DNA of 64,000 bases from Chryseobacterium sp. LAM-KRS1 (GTDB lineage: Bacteria; Bacteroidota; Bacteroidia; Flavobacteriales; Weeksellaceae): the NCBI RefSeq assembly GCF_013184525.1, contig NZ_JAAOIZ010000004.1, positions 1-64,000 on the forward strand, read 5' to 3'. The position numbers were made by a program, and so were the translations under genes. The notes under the pieces are model-generated. The model did not search any database. It was given only the letters and a program-made list of their open reading frames with translations, and had not been told where the DNA came from. Position 1 is the stretch's first letter. Every line of letters begins with the position of its first letter. This document shows positions 45,667 through 54,770 of the stretch, one piece after another.

Positions 45667-46758
45667 TTAGGGACAGTTTTGGTTCAAAGAATTGATCCAT
45701 TGATTTAAGAGGGCGACCCCTTCATCATGCACAATCGTTCTCCCCAACAAAGGCATTCTCTTACTTTCATCTACAGAAGAAAGTCTGAAGCTCATCACTG
45801 ATTTGTTATGATTTCCAGGTGTTATAATTCTTTCCAATGAGGCATCTATCGGTTCATCTGCCAGTACACAAACTCCCATATTGGTAAGGTTTGTAGTCTG
45901 GTTAAAGCTCAATCGGATAGCCCGATAATCACAACGTGCATTCTGCTGATGGCAGTGAGCACAATTAATATCCAGATAGGATCGTAACCGGATATCCACA
46001 GGCTTACTCGTATCTTTATAATTCACTGTAGAAACGATGTTTGCAGGATAGCTGACCAGATAACCTTCGTCAACCAGTTTTTGCAATTGATTTTTAACTC
46101 CTCCAGGGTAATTGTATGTTGTATTTAAATTCTGGGGCTTTACCCCGATAGGGACAGGCTTATTGTCTAATTTGTGACATGCATAGCATTCTGCTTCCGA
46201 TGGAATTCTGTAGTCAATATTCAGAATTTCATTATTTTCTTTTTTAAATGTAATATTTTTGGAGCTTCCGCTGGTAAAATCGTTTCCGGATACGAGGTTG
46301 GCTTCTGTCTGGTCATCATTCCATAAATATTCGGCAAATATCCATCCACTGGATTTTCTTATCATTAATCTCGTTTCCAGAATTTTCGTTGTATTACCGG
46401 GCTGTATGGTATTGTAATAAAAACTTTTTATCAATACAGTGCCAACAGGAAAGTCCAATGTTTTGCTATCACCATCAAAAGTAGCTTTTGTACCTTCCGG
46501 CATCCAGATAAATCTTTTCTTTAAAGCATAATCTGTAAAAAGCGAACTGGCAGGTTCATAAGGTATTACTTTGGGTGCCGGAACCAGGTTCTTCAATTCG
46601 CCGGTGAAAAAAGAATAAGTAGATAATTTTGCATAGGGAACAGCATTAATATCGAAATTAACACGGGGATTTTCAACGCCTATTCCTTCGATTCTCTCAT
46701 CTTTACAGGAGTACGCAATAAGAAAGGACAAAAGAACTAAAAAATAGATTTTCTTCAT
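45667..46758 (-). CDS. Lipoprotein with two CxxCH haem-binding motifs
   Basis: 363 residues. Lipobox IAYSC (Cys18). Two c-type haem motifs, CYACH (191-195) and CAHCH (266-270), lie in the C-terminal half. The N-terminal half is beta-rich (SSLFTDYALKKRFIWMPEGT and GTVLIKSFYY). This layout matches the SO_0930-like family of cytochrome-like proteins that is common in Bacteroidota. They are presumed outer-membrane redox proteins, but the substrate is unknown. It is the first gene of a two-gene unit with the ASPIC protein. Confidence 0.85.
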   Translation of the reverse strand: MKKIYFLVLLSFLIAYSCKDERIEGIGVENPRVNFDINAVPYAKLSTYSFFTGELKNLVPAPKVIPYEPASSLFTDYALKKRFIWMPEGTKATFDGDSKTLDFPVGTVLIKSFYYNTIQPGNTTKILETRLMIRKSSGWIFAEYLWNDDQTEANLVSGNDFTSGSSKNITFKKENNEILNIDYRIPSEAECYACHKLDNKPVPIGVKPQNLNTTYNYPGGVKNQLQKLVDEGYLVSYPANIVSTVNYKDTSKPVDIRLRSYLDINCAHCHQQNARCDYRAIRLSFNQTTNLTNMGVCVLADEPIDASLERIITPGNHNKSVMSFRLSSVDESKRMPLLGRTIVHDEGVALLNQWINSLNQNCP

Positions 46759-47014
46759 TCATTTATTAATTTTAAACAAACGAATATAATTAATAAATTC
46801 AAATGTTTTAAAATATTTTTCACTTAAAAGCAATTTTTAATTAAAATAATAAAACAAATAACCCTAAACAAAACAAATTACTCAATAAAATAACTGAAAA
46901 TACAAGCAATCCCACAAACACATATATTTTTATACCAATAAAAATCAGATAAAATATGATCACTAAATATTCAATAGTATTAAAGGGAATGGGAAGGTTT
47001 TAGATAGAACAGTC
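46759..47014. other. AT-rich spacer
   Basis: 256 bases of very AT-rich sequence between two minus-strand genes. It should contain the promoter of the haem-motif lipoprotein, but no TAnnTTTG match convinced me. No gene or stable hairpin is seen. Confidence 0.5.
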
Positions 47015-48769
47015 TTAATTCAATTTTCTATCGGATTTTCTCAGATATTTTTCAACTTTCCTTTTGTCCGGGACAGTAGTGATTTCTTTCGTCAGAGCTT
47101 TTTCGAAAGCTGCCTTTGCCTTATAAAAGTCTTTCTTACTGAGATAGTACTTCCCCGCCTGGTAATAAACAAGCCAGAAATCTGGGTTTAAGGATTGATA
47201 ATGCCGGATCCAATCTTCTGACAGCACTTCTCCCTTACCTTCTGAAGCATCATCTATCTGGTTATGAAGCTTTTTGTATTCTTCATAATTTTTAAATTCC
47301 CGGGAGTCTAAGAAAGGATCTTTAGATATATTGAGGCTGGAAACAGCAAATTCTCCGGATTTCAAACGATCTGCGGAAAATATCCTGTTTAAATCATAAC
47401 AAACAAATTCGCCCAACTGATAAGGATTAGAAGAAACCCAGACTAATTTCTTCTGAGGTGAAAATATGACGGCATGATGAGCCAGCAGCTGGTTAAGGGC
47501 TTTTTCATTTCCATATCCTATTTTTTCACCTTTTAAACCTGATCTGTCCCTGAGAATCGAAGCCATTTTTTCCGGATTTAATTTTTTGTTCTCCTGAAGA
47601 AGCTCCTGAAGTTTTTCATATCGATATCCCGAATGGCTTTCCAGAATATGTTTCCTGTTTTTCTTATCATCTTTATAAGACTCGGATTGAAAATGATTGG
47701 TACAAACAATACGACTTGAATTCTGAACCCGGTAAACTCCAAAGTTATTGGGAGAAACTTCAATTATCACTGCATCTTTATCATTGGCGCTTCCTACCAA
47801 TATAGATTCTGAAACGAAAACCTTTCTTTTTTTAGCAATAGCAATGGCTTCGTCAATATTTTTAGCATACTGCAAAATCTCCCTGGTTACAAGAGATATT
47901 GGGGTTTTTGCGGTTAATGGGATTTTGGATTTCCCTGCGTTGATCGTCACCGTGATTCCTTCTTTATTCATTCCGGAAACCACCCCGATCATTCCGGGCC
48001 AGCTGACAGACATATAGGAAATACCTTCTTCAGGTTCTATAAATTCTACAAGCTTATTTTTTGCAAAATCGTCTCCAACATAAAAATCAAAATTTCTACC
48101 AATCAGCAGGTCTCCATCTTCCGTATTATCATTCCAAACTGCCAGAGAGCTGCATCCCACCAAAGCAAGATCCTGCATGGCGTGGCCAATATCATGAGCT
48201 CCATGAAGATATAGGCTTCTTAAATACCTTGGAGCAATAAAGTTGTACTGATCAGAGGAGTAACGGGACAATCCGTATAGTTCGGCCTGATAATCTTCCC
48301 TTACATTCAGGTACATCTTCCTGTTATACCATTTTAGAAATCCTCGTAGTAATTTTTGCTTAAAATTGGATGGTACAAATCCTTCTACCTTAGAGAAAAA
48401 AATGGCTTCCTGCTTCTGCATCAGGTCTTTCGTCAATGCACCATTATTGTATCCTAACTGTAAAGGATTTCCCTTGATATATAATTCCCAAAGCTGCTGC
48501 CGGTTCTTCGTTAAATAATTCTGATTAAAACTAAAGGTAGAATCGTTAATCCTTTCAACTTTGGGAACTTCCAAAGCATATTGTTTTACTTCAGGAAGAT
48601 GATGTATGGATTTTTGGATACCACATGAGACGAGCGTAATAGTGCATAAGAGCGAGCATACTATCTTACAGATATCAACAATACGCAAGATAGAAAAGGA
48701 AGATTGAAAATCCTCATTCCACTTTCTATCATTCCGAATTGAAAACCTGAAATTAACTCTCTTTGTCAC
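47015..48769 (-). CDS. C45-family autoproteolytic acyltransferase/hydrolase lipoprotein
   Basis: 584 residues. The unusually long N-terminus (about 33 residues) precedes a hydrophobic stretch with lipobox TLVSC (Cys49), and the start overlaps the upstream gene by 17 bases. The Ntn-hydrolase core begins GCSSLAVWNDNTEDGDLLIG, where Cys206 would become the new N-terminal nucleophile after self-cleavage, followed by GRNFDFYVG and GVVSGMNKEGITVTINAGKS. This is the acyl-CoA:6-aminopenicillanate acyltransferase (C45) family. One TPR-like repeat sits near the C-terminus. Its place at the end of the pigment arm makes it a candidate for forming or cleaving the acyl link of the pigment in the periplasm or outer membrane. 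Confidence 0.83.
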   Translation of the reverse strand: MTKRVNFRFSIRNDRKWNEDFQSSFSILRIVDICKIVCSLLCTITLVSCGIQKSIHHLPEVKQYALEVPKVERINDSTFSFNQNYLTKNRQQLWELYIKGNPLQLGYNNGALTKDLMQKQEAIFFSKVEGFVPSNFKQKLLRGFLKWYNRKMYLNVREDYQAELYGLSRYSSDQYNFIAPRYLRSLYLHGAHDIGHAMQDLALVGCSSLAVWNDNTEDGDLLIGRNFDFYVGDDFAKNKLVEFIEPEEGISYMSVSWPGMIGVVSGMNKEGITVTINAGKSKIPLTAKTPISLVTREILQYAKNIDEAIAIAKKRKVFVSESILVGSANDKDAVIIEVSPNNFGVYRVQNSSRIVCTNHFQSESYKDDKKNRKHILESHSGYRYEKLQELLQENKKLNPEKMASILRDRSGLKGEKIGYGNEKALNQLLAHHAVIFSPQKKLVWVSSNPYQLGEFVCYDLNRIFSADRLKSGEFAVSSLNISKDPFLDSREFKNYEEYKKLHNQIDDASEGKGEVLSEDWIRHYQSLNPDFWLVYYQAGKYYLSKKDFYKAKAAFEKALTKEITTVPDKRKVEKYLRKSDRKLN

Positions 48770-50288
48770 TCTTTGTATCCATTTTTTTCAAACGATCATC
48801 AATAAGTCCTTTCCCTAAAATCTCGGCACAGGTATTAAAAGCACCTATGGTCACGCCTAAAATACCATGCATATTAACAGTCTGTCCGGTTAAAAAAAGA
48901 TTATCAATTTTAGTCCTTGGTGAAACCATTGTTTTCAATGGGGTTTCAGAACTTTTTATATATCCATACATATTTCCTTCAAAACTTCCTATATAATCAC
49001 GATAAGAAAGTGGTGAAGAGGTGTATATATGTTTAATCGATTCTCTGAGATCCGGAATTTTCTTTTCCAGCGCATCAATCATCCTGTTGGCTTTTTCCTG
49101 CTTGAACTTTTCATATTCTTTCCCTCTTTCATGCTCATCCGTTACTGTATTGACTGTTTTCTCCCATTTTTTCACCTCATCAAAATCCATATAAGTAATT
49201 GCTGTCATACTTTCTGCAAATTCAGGATGATGCTTCGATGGAGTGGAGCTTAGCATATACGTCTCAGGCCAGGTTTCATTCTTATACTGATAAGCATTCC
49301 AAACCTGTTCAATGCAAGAATAATGGTAGATGTTGTGATTAAAATAAGGTATATTTCCCGGCTTCAGAACAATATAGACACTGAAGCAGGAAGAAATAGG
49401 CTCCCAGCTTAAAACCCTGTTAAGAAAAGATTTCCTTAGTCTTTTCTCATTGATCAGCTTTAGAGTAGAACGGATTTCCATGTTGGAAATAAACTTTTTA
49501 GCAGCATATTCCTTACCCGTTTTAGTCCTTACGGCCACCAAAACATCCTCATTAAAGATCATTTCAGAGACTTCAGAATGCTTGTGAACATCTGCACCAT
49601 ATTCCCGTAATTTGCGGATGAGCAACTTGGAGATCTGGCTTCCTCCTTTCACACATTTATAAGCACTCTGAATACAGGAATTAACGGTAAGTGCATGCAC
49701 ATAAAACGGGGTATTTTCAGAATCTCCGCCATACAGGAAATTAGACCCTAATAATATGGCCTGTAGCTTCTTATCAGAAGTAATTGATTCTATGAATCTC
49801 CGGGTATTGAGGTGAAGGATCTCCTCATTGTAATGATCTTTTCCAACCACATTATATCTGGGGAAATGATTACAGACGTATTGTACTCCCTCACAGTATC
49901 TTTCAAGGTTTTCTTTTTCATGAGGAAAGAAACGGGATAACTGAAAAACAAAGTTCCCATAACCCTGCGCATGAGGATATTCAGTATCATCTCCGTCAAA
50001 AGTTATTTTATCAAATCCGTTTAGATCCATTTGATGGATTTCCAGATCATCCATAATTTCCAGATAGGAAAAAAAACGGTTCAGGTTCTGGCCTTTTGAA
50101 AGCCCTCCAAGATAATGAACACCGGTATCGAAAATAAGTTTATTACGGGAAAAGGTCTGTAGATTACCTCCGTACTGATTGTTTTTCTCCAATACACATA
50201 CCTTAAGACCTTCTTTCGCTAAAATCAAAGCCGAAACAAGACCTCCTAAACCGCTGCCGATTACAAGTATGTCATATTCTTTTTTCAA
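48753..50288 (-). CDS. CrtI/retinol-saturase-like FAD oxidoreductase
   Basis: 511 residues. FAD-binding loop VIGSGLGGLVSALILAKEGL (residues 10-29) followed by VLEKNNQYGGNLQTF, and a C-terminal FAD contact LFLTGQTVNMHGILGV. The closest well-known groups are phytoene desaturases and all-trans-retinol 13,14-reductase, which act on conjugated polyenes. In a flexirubin locus it could add or remove double bonds or hydroxylate, and related genes recur in such clusters. A 200 bp gap without a clear promoter or terminator precedes it. Confidence 0.87.
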   Translation of the reverse strand: MKKEYDILVIGSGLGGLVSALILAKEGLKVCVLEKNNQYGGNLQTFSRNKLIFDTGVHYLGGLSKGQNLNRFFSYLEIMDDLEIHQMDLNGFDKITFDGDDTEYPHAQGYGNFVFQLSRFFPHEKENLERYCEGVQYVCNHFPRYNVVGKDHYNEEILHLNTRRFIESITSDKKLQAILLGSNFLYGGDSENTPFYVHALTVNSCIQSAYKCVKGGSQISKLLIRKLREYGADVHKHSEVSEMIFNEDVLVAVRTKTGKEYAAKKFISNMEIRSTLKLINEKRLRKSFLNRVLSWEPISSCFSVYIVLKPGNIPYFNHNIYHYSCIEQVWNAYQYKNETWPETYMLSSTPSKHHPEFAESMTAITYMDFDEVKKWEKTVNTVTDEHERGKEYEKFKQEKANRMIDALEKKIPDLRESIKHIYTSSPLSYRDYIGSFEGNMYGYIKSSETPLKTMVSPRTKIDNLFLTGQTVNMHGILGVTIGAFNTCAEILGKGLIDDRLKKMDTKSDKES

Positions 50289-50488
50289 AAGTAGCGTCTC
50301 ATTTCTTTAAAGCTAAGAAATTCAGAGGTTAAATTATTAAGCAGACGAGTATTTATTTTTGCTTCTTCCTTACATTAAGATTATGCAAGGACAAAAACAA
50401 ATACAGTAAGCTTCATTGATCTAAACTTCTAAAGAAATCTTAGCAGTTGGAGTTATTGTTAGTTTTTATGCCTTAAAAGTATAGAAAA

Positions 50489-51370
50489 TTAATTAATATC
50501 ATCCCAGAAATCAAAATAATTGAACCATTGCAGCGGATATTTTTTAATCATATTCTCCAGATTCTCGACATAAGAGTTTAATAACCCCTGAGCGTCCCGT
50601 TTTTTTACGTGTGCAACCCTAGCGTATAAATGGTAGTGGAGATTCTTTTCTTTCATAACATAAACGTACACCACAGGCACTCCTAACCTAGAGGCAATAA
50701 GAAACGGACCTGCCGGAAACTTGGCACTTTTCCCCAGCAATTCGGTTTCCAGGGATTTAGAGCCTTCAAAGTAGCGATCTCCTGTAAAGCAAATCAACTC
50801 ATTTTTAGATAAGGCGGTATTAATATCGAAAATATGGGACATATCATCTTTAACGTAAATAAATTTGATATTGCTTTTTTTAACAGCAATACTGTCCATA
50901 TATTCTTTAATGGCTGTAACCTCCTGATCCGTAGTCACTAAATTAATCTGACAATCGAAATCAATATCTGCAAAAAAATGTTCCGCGATTTCGAAATTTC
51001 CGATATGAGCACTGATAAGTACGCCGCCTTTTTTTTCATTAAGAAGATCCTTAAGATTCTGGATCCCATCAAATTCATAGGTAAACCGATCCCTTAAGCC
51101 AACCGATATGGCTGTCTTATCGATAAGAACCTTTCCAAAAGTAAAGTAACTTTTAAATACAGCGATTTTTGACTTCCAGAAATTATACTTTAATCTTTTG
51201 TTGAAGTAATAAAAGATATACTGATTACTCTTTCTTAGAAACAGAAAGTAATAGGTTGCTACAAAATAAAGCACAAAATATGAACTTCTTATGCCGATAT
51301 TTCTAATACAGTAAACAAATATCTTATATCCTGATATTGTTCCTTTAGACTTACCTTTCCACTTGTTCAT
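50489..51370 (-). CDS. LpxL/HtrB-like lysophospholipid acyltransferase
   Basis: 293 residues. One N-terminal helix region (20-48) and the HX4E motif HIGNFE (His122, Glu127) typical of lipid A secondary acyltransferases. FPAGPFLIASRLGVPVV is the second family block. In aryl polyene clusters such enzymes are thought to transfer the finished acyl chain from carrier protein to a lipid or alcohol acceptor. It could form the flexirubin ester. It lies 48 bp after the carrier protein gene, consistent with using that carrier as donor. Confidence 0.88.
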   Translation of the reverse strand: MNKWKGKSKGTISGYKIFVYCIRNIGIRSSYFVLYFVATYYFLFLRKSNQYIFYYFNKRLKYNFWKSKIAVFKSYFTFGKVLIDKTAISVGLRDRFTYEFDGIQNLKDLLNEKKGGVLISAHIGNFEIAEHFFADIDFDCQINLVTTDQEVTAIKEYMDSIAVKKSNIKFIYVKDDMSHIFDINTALSKNELICFTGDRYFEGSKSLETELLGKSAKFPAGPFLIASRLGVPVVYVYVMKEKNLHYHLYARVAHVKKRDAQGLLNSYVENLENMIKKYPLQWFNYFDFWDDIN

Positions 51371-51418
51371 TTTTGATCTGCCTGATTTTTATAATAAAAA
51401 ATAAAGTTCAGTCGATAG

Positions 51419-51673
51419 TTATGCGTTTTTGTTAGCTATTTTGTTTTCAATAGTGTTGTAGAAGTCATCAAATGTGACCATCTTTTTAAAATCGGCTTCG
51501 CCTAACTTCACTCCGAAGTTAGCCTCAATAATGACAACCATGTCAATATAATCTAAACTGTCTAAACCTAAAGTTGTTTTAAGGTTAGCGTCTTTGTTTA
51601 TCTCATCGCCATCTACCTCAAATTCATTTACTAAAAAATCATTAACGATAGCAACAATTTTTTCTCTTTCCAT
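51419..51673 (-). CDS. Acyl carrier protein
   Basis: 84 residues with phosphopantetheine Ser39 in LGLDSLDYIDMVVIIE. Highly acidic. Five bases after the ketosynthase stop, so tightly coupled to it. Second carrier of the locus. Confidence 0.95.
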   Translation of the reverse strand: MEREKIVAIVNDFLVNEFEVDGDEINKDANLKTTLGLDSLDYIDMVVIIEANFGVKLGEADFKKMVTFDDFYNTIENKIANKNA

Positions 51674-51678
51674 CTTTT

Positions 51679-52899
51679 TTAATCAAATTTTTTTACAATT
51701 AATGCCGAATTGGTTCCCCCAAACCCAAAAGAATTCGACAAAAATACGTCAATTTTTTGATTTTTTGTTTTAGATACCAAATTTATCCTTTTTGCCTCTT
51801 CATCGGGATTTTCAAGATTGATGTTCGGAGCTACAAAACCATTCTCCATCATCAGCATCGAATAAATCACTTCGCTGGCTCCCGCCATCCAACATTCATG
51901 TCCTGTCATTGATTTTGTAGAGCTTACCGGAACTTCGCTGCCAAAAATCTCGTAGATCGCACGTGCTTCATTAGCATCTCCTATCGGAGTAGATGTAGCG
52001 TGTGCATTGATGTAGTCTATATCTTTAGCACTTAATCCGGATTGTTTTAGAGCTCTGTCCATTGCTAAAGCAGGACCATCTACATTAGGAGTAGAAATAT
52101 GTCCCCCGTTTGAAGAAAAACCATATCCTATAATCTCTCCTAAAACAGGAACTCCCCTCCTTTGGGCAGATTCAAGGCTTTCGACGATTAAGGTCGCCGC
52201 TCCCCCACTCGGGATCAATCCGTCACGTGCAGAATCGAAAGGTCTTGATGCCTTTTCAGGTTCGTCTTCCTTTACAGAGAAAACACCCAGCCCATCAAAA
52301 CTGGCCATTGAGTATTTATTGGTCTCCTGAGCTCCGCCGCAAACAATCATGTCTTGCAGACCGCTTTTGATCATCAGATAAGCAAGCCCCAGAGAATGTG
52401 ATCCGCTTGCACAAGCTGCGCTGATGGTAAGGTTAATTCCTTTGAGTTTAAAAATCGTGGATAGATTCATAGTCACCGTAGAGTTCATAGACTTGAAAAT
52501 GGCACCTGATCCCATCAATGTAGTATCCTTCTTTTCCCTGGCAATATCAATCGCTTCCACTACAGCCTGAGATACGCTATCGTTCCCATACAAAATACCT
52601 ACTTCATGATCTTCAAGAAAACTGTCGCTGACCTGAGCCTGTTTTAAGGCGTCTACTGTAGCAAGATAAGCATATTCACTTTCTTCTCCCATGCTTACAC
52701 GCTGTCTTCTGTTCAGAAGACCTTTAAGGTCCGGTTTAGGAACTTGTCCTGTTAACCCTGATCTGTATCCGAATTCCTTTCTTTCCTTTTCCAGAACGAT
52801 CCCTGATTTGCCTTGATATAGGGACTCTTTCACCTCTTCTAAAGAAGTTCCGATGCAAGAATAAATTCCCATTCCGGTAATCACAACCCTATTTTCCAT
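51679..52899 (-). CDS. Beta-ketoacyl-ACP synthase (FabF/FabB type)
   Basis: 406 residues. Cys163 in ISAACASGSHS, His in NAHATSTPIGDANEA and His in KSMTGHECWMAGAS give a full catalytic set. The GHECWMAGASE variant of the third motif is closer to FabB than FabF. It forms a compact elongation module with the ketoreductase upstream and the carrier downstream. Confidence 0.93.
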   Translation of the reverse strand: MENRVVITGMGIYSCIGTSLEEVKESLYQGKSGIVLEKERKEFGYRSGLTGQVPKPDLKGLLNRRQRVSMGEESEYAYLATVDALKQAQVSDSFLEDHEVGILYGNDSVSQAVVEAIDIAREKKDTTLMGSGAIFKSMNSTVTMNLSTIFKLKGINLTISAACASGSHSLGLAYLMIKSGLQDMIVCGGAQETNKYSMASFDGLGVFSVKEDEPEKASRPFDSARDGLIPSGGAATLIVESLESAQRRGVPVLGEIIGYGFSSNGGHISTPNVDGPALAMDRALKQSGLSAKDIDYINAHATSTPIGDANEARAIYEIFGSEVPVSSTKSMTGHECWMAGASEVIYSMLMMENGFVAPNINLENPDEEAKRINLVSKTKNQKIDVFLSNSFGFGGTNSALIVKKFD

Positions 52900-52916
52900 C
52901 TTTCTTATGCTATTGA

Positions 52917-53648
52917 TTATGAATAAATACCACCATTAATATTAATCACTTCTCCTGTAATATAGGAGGATTTTCGTGAAGCCAGAAATGCAACCAGATC
53001 AGCCACTTCTTCAGCCTCCCCAAATCTGTTTGCAGGAATCATTGCCTTTAATTCATCTTCATTAAACTCCTGCGTCATATCTGTTCTTATAAATCCCGGA
53101 GCTACTGCATTTACCGTGATATTTCTTTTGGCAACCTCCTGCGCAAGCGCTTTTGTTGCACCCACTAAGGCTCCTTTTGCCGCGGAATAATTGGTTTGTC
53201 CGGCAGTTCCTTTAACACCGGAAACTGAAACCATATTTATAATCCTGCCATATTTGTTACGCAACAATTTCTGAATGAAAAAATTCGTAACATTGAAAAA
53301 ACCATTTAAACTGGTATTAATTACACTATTCCAGTCTTCGTTCTTCATCCACATAAACAAACCATCTCTGGTAATCCCAGCATTATTTACGATCACTTCA
53401 ACCAATGCATCGGCATTACTTTCCTGCCAATCCCCTAAAACCTTAAGGGTTTCTTCTGCATTCCCCACATCAAACTTAAGAATTTCTCCAGTGGCTCCAA
53501 GTTCTTCAACTTTTGCCAATGTTTCCTTTGCAGCCTCTTCATTAGAAGTATAATTGATCAGTATATGATAATTTTTATCCTCAGCCAGTTTTATACAGAT
53601 TGCCCTTCCTATACCTCTGGAACCACCTGTTACAATTGCACATTTCAT
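52917..53648 (-). CDS. 3-oxoacyl-ACP reductase (FabG-like)
   Basis: 243 residues of the short-chain dehydrogenase family. Cofactor loop GGSRGIG (8-14), NNAG (88-91), catalytic Ser141 or Ser143 in MVSVSG, Tyr154 and Lys158 in YSAAK, and the C-terminal YITGEVININGG. It is the only ketoreductase in the locus, so it probably serves both the polyene and alkyl chains. It starts 15 bp after the WG-repeat gene. Confidence 0.93.
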   Translation of the reverse strand: MKCAIVTGGSRGIGRAICIKLAEDKNYHILINYTSNEEAAKETLAKVEELGATGEILKFDVGNAEETLKVLGDWQESNADALVEVIVNNAGITRDGLFMWMKNEDWNSVINTSLNGFFNVTNFFIQKLLRNKYGRIINMVSVSGVKGTAGQTNYSAAKGALVGATKALAQEVAKRNITVNAVAPGFIRTDMTQEFNEDELKAMIPANRFGEAEEVADLVAFLASRKSSYITGEVININGGIYS

Positions 53649-53663
53649 CTCTTAGAATTAGTT

Positions 53664-54770
53664 TTAATTTTGAAAAAGTTCTGCATTATAAAACCATTTA
53701 TTTCCCACCAGGGATCCTGTTTTATCAATAAAACCCCATTTTCCGGATTTCTTCACTCTGGAAACGCCGTCATTAAAACCTTTATTTTTTTCATTGAACC
53801 CAAAGCTTACTGAAATATCATAATCCATCGGAATAACAAGCTTACCGGAAGTATCAATGAATCCCCAATTCTTTCCCTTTACTGGAGCCAGGTTATCATT
53901 GCTAAAAACTTCAGCATCATTATATGCAGGTTCTACTACAAAGTTTCCTTTCATATCAATATATCCCCATTTTCCTCCTGAATATGCAGGAGCTAAATTT
54001 TGATTAAATGCCCTCGCCTTATCAAACTTAGGCTCTATCGCCCATTTTCCTGCTTTGTCAACAAATCCTATTTTTCCGTTTCTGCGGGCGTAGGTAATGG
54101 GCTGGTTTCCAAAATCCCAGATCTTATCCGCACCTTCAGCGATGGAAAAAGTACTTCCATCAATAATACCATAAGCTTTTCCTTTCTGCGCCCAGGTTGC
54201 TTCGTTCTTATATTCTCCGATATCGTTATATTCCACAGAAACAATAACTTTTCCGGCTGTATCAATAATTCCCCATAATCCGTTCTGAGAAATCCTCGCA
54301 TAACCATTTTGAAAGGGTTTGATAACATCATATTCTGCGGGTATTACAACCTTTCCGCCCGTATCAAATGCTCCGATTTTATTTGAAACTTTCATTAAGG
54401 CAAGTCCATTGTTAAAATCGTATAATTTATCCGAATACGGCATGTTTTGCTTTTCTCCATTCTTATTGATATAGAACCAAATTCCGTCACGTTCCACAGC
54501 ACAAAGTCCATCATTGAAATCCCTCGCCTTCGTGAAGGAAGGTTCGATAGCCATTTTACCATCTTTCCCTACAAACCCCCACATATCTTTGATTTTCACA
54601 GCTGCTAATCCGTCAGAGAAACTTCTTGCTGTTTCATATGCAGGTTCAATAACGTAATTTCCGGATTTATCAATATATCCTATTTTCGCCTTTTCTTTTA
54701 CCAATGCAAGCTGCTGAGCAAATATACTTTGTCCCAATACGATAAGAGAAAGAATCAACACTTTTTTCAT
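53664..54770 (-). CDS. WG-repeat protein, secreted
   Basis: 368 residues. Signal peptide MKKVLILSLIVLGQSIFAQQ, then about ten WG repeats of about 30 residues (for example VKIKDMWGFVGKDGKMAIEP, YSGGKWGYIDMKGNFVVEPA, VKKSGKWGFIDKTG). WG repeats form beta-propeller or beta-helix scaffolds with no assigned chemistry. The start overlaps the tyrosine ammonia-lyase gene by 4 bases (ATGA) and the ketoreductase follows at once, so it is embedded in a biosynthetic operon, although it should be periplasmic or outer-membrane. Confidence 0.9.
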   Translation of the reverse strand: MKKVLILSLIVLGQSIFAQQLALVKEKAKIGYIDKSGNYVIEPAYETARSFSDGLAAVKIKDMWGFVGKDGKMAIEPSFTKARDFNDGLCAVERDGIWFYINKNGEKQNMPYSDKLYDFNNGLALMKVSNKIGAFDTGGKVVIPAEYDVIKPFQNGYARISQNGLWGIIDTAGKVIVSVEYNDIGEYKNEATWAQKGKAYGIIDGSTFSIAEGADKIWDFGNQPITYARRNGKIGFVDKAGKWAIEPKFDKARAFNQNLAPAYSGGKWGYIDMKGNFVVEPAYNDAEVFSNDNLAPVKGKNWGFIDTSGKLVIPMDYDISVSFGFNEKNKGFNDGVSRVKKSGKWGFIDKTGSLVGNKWFYNAELFQN

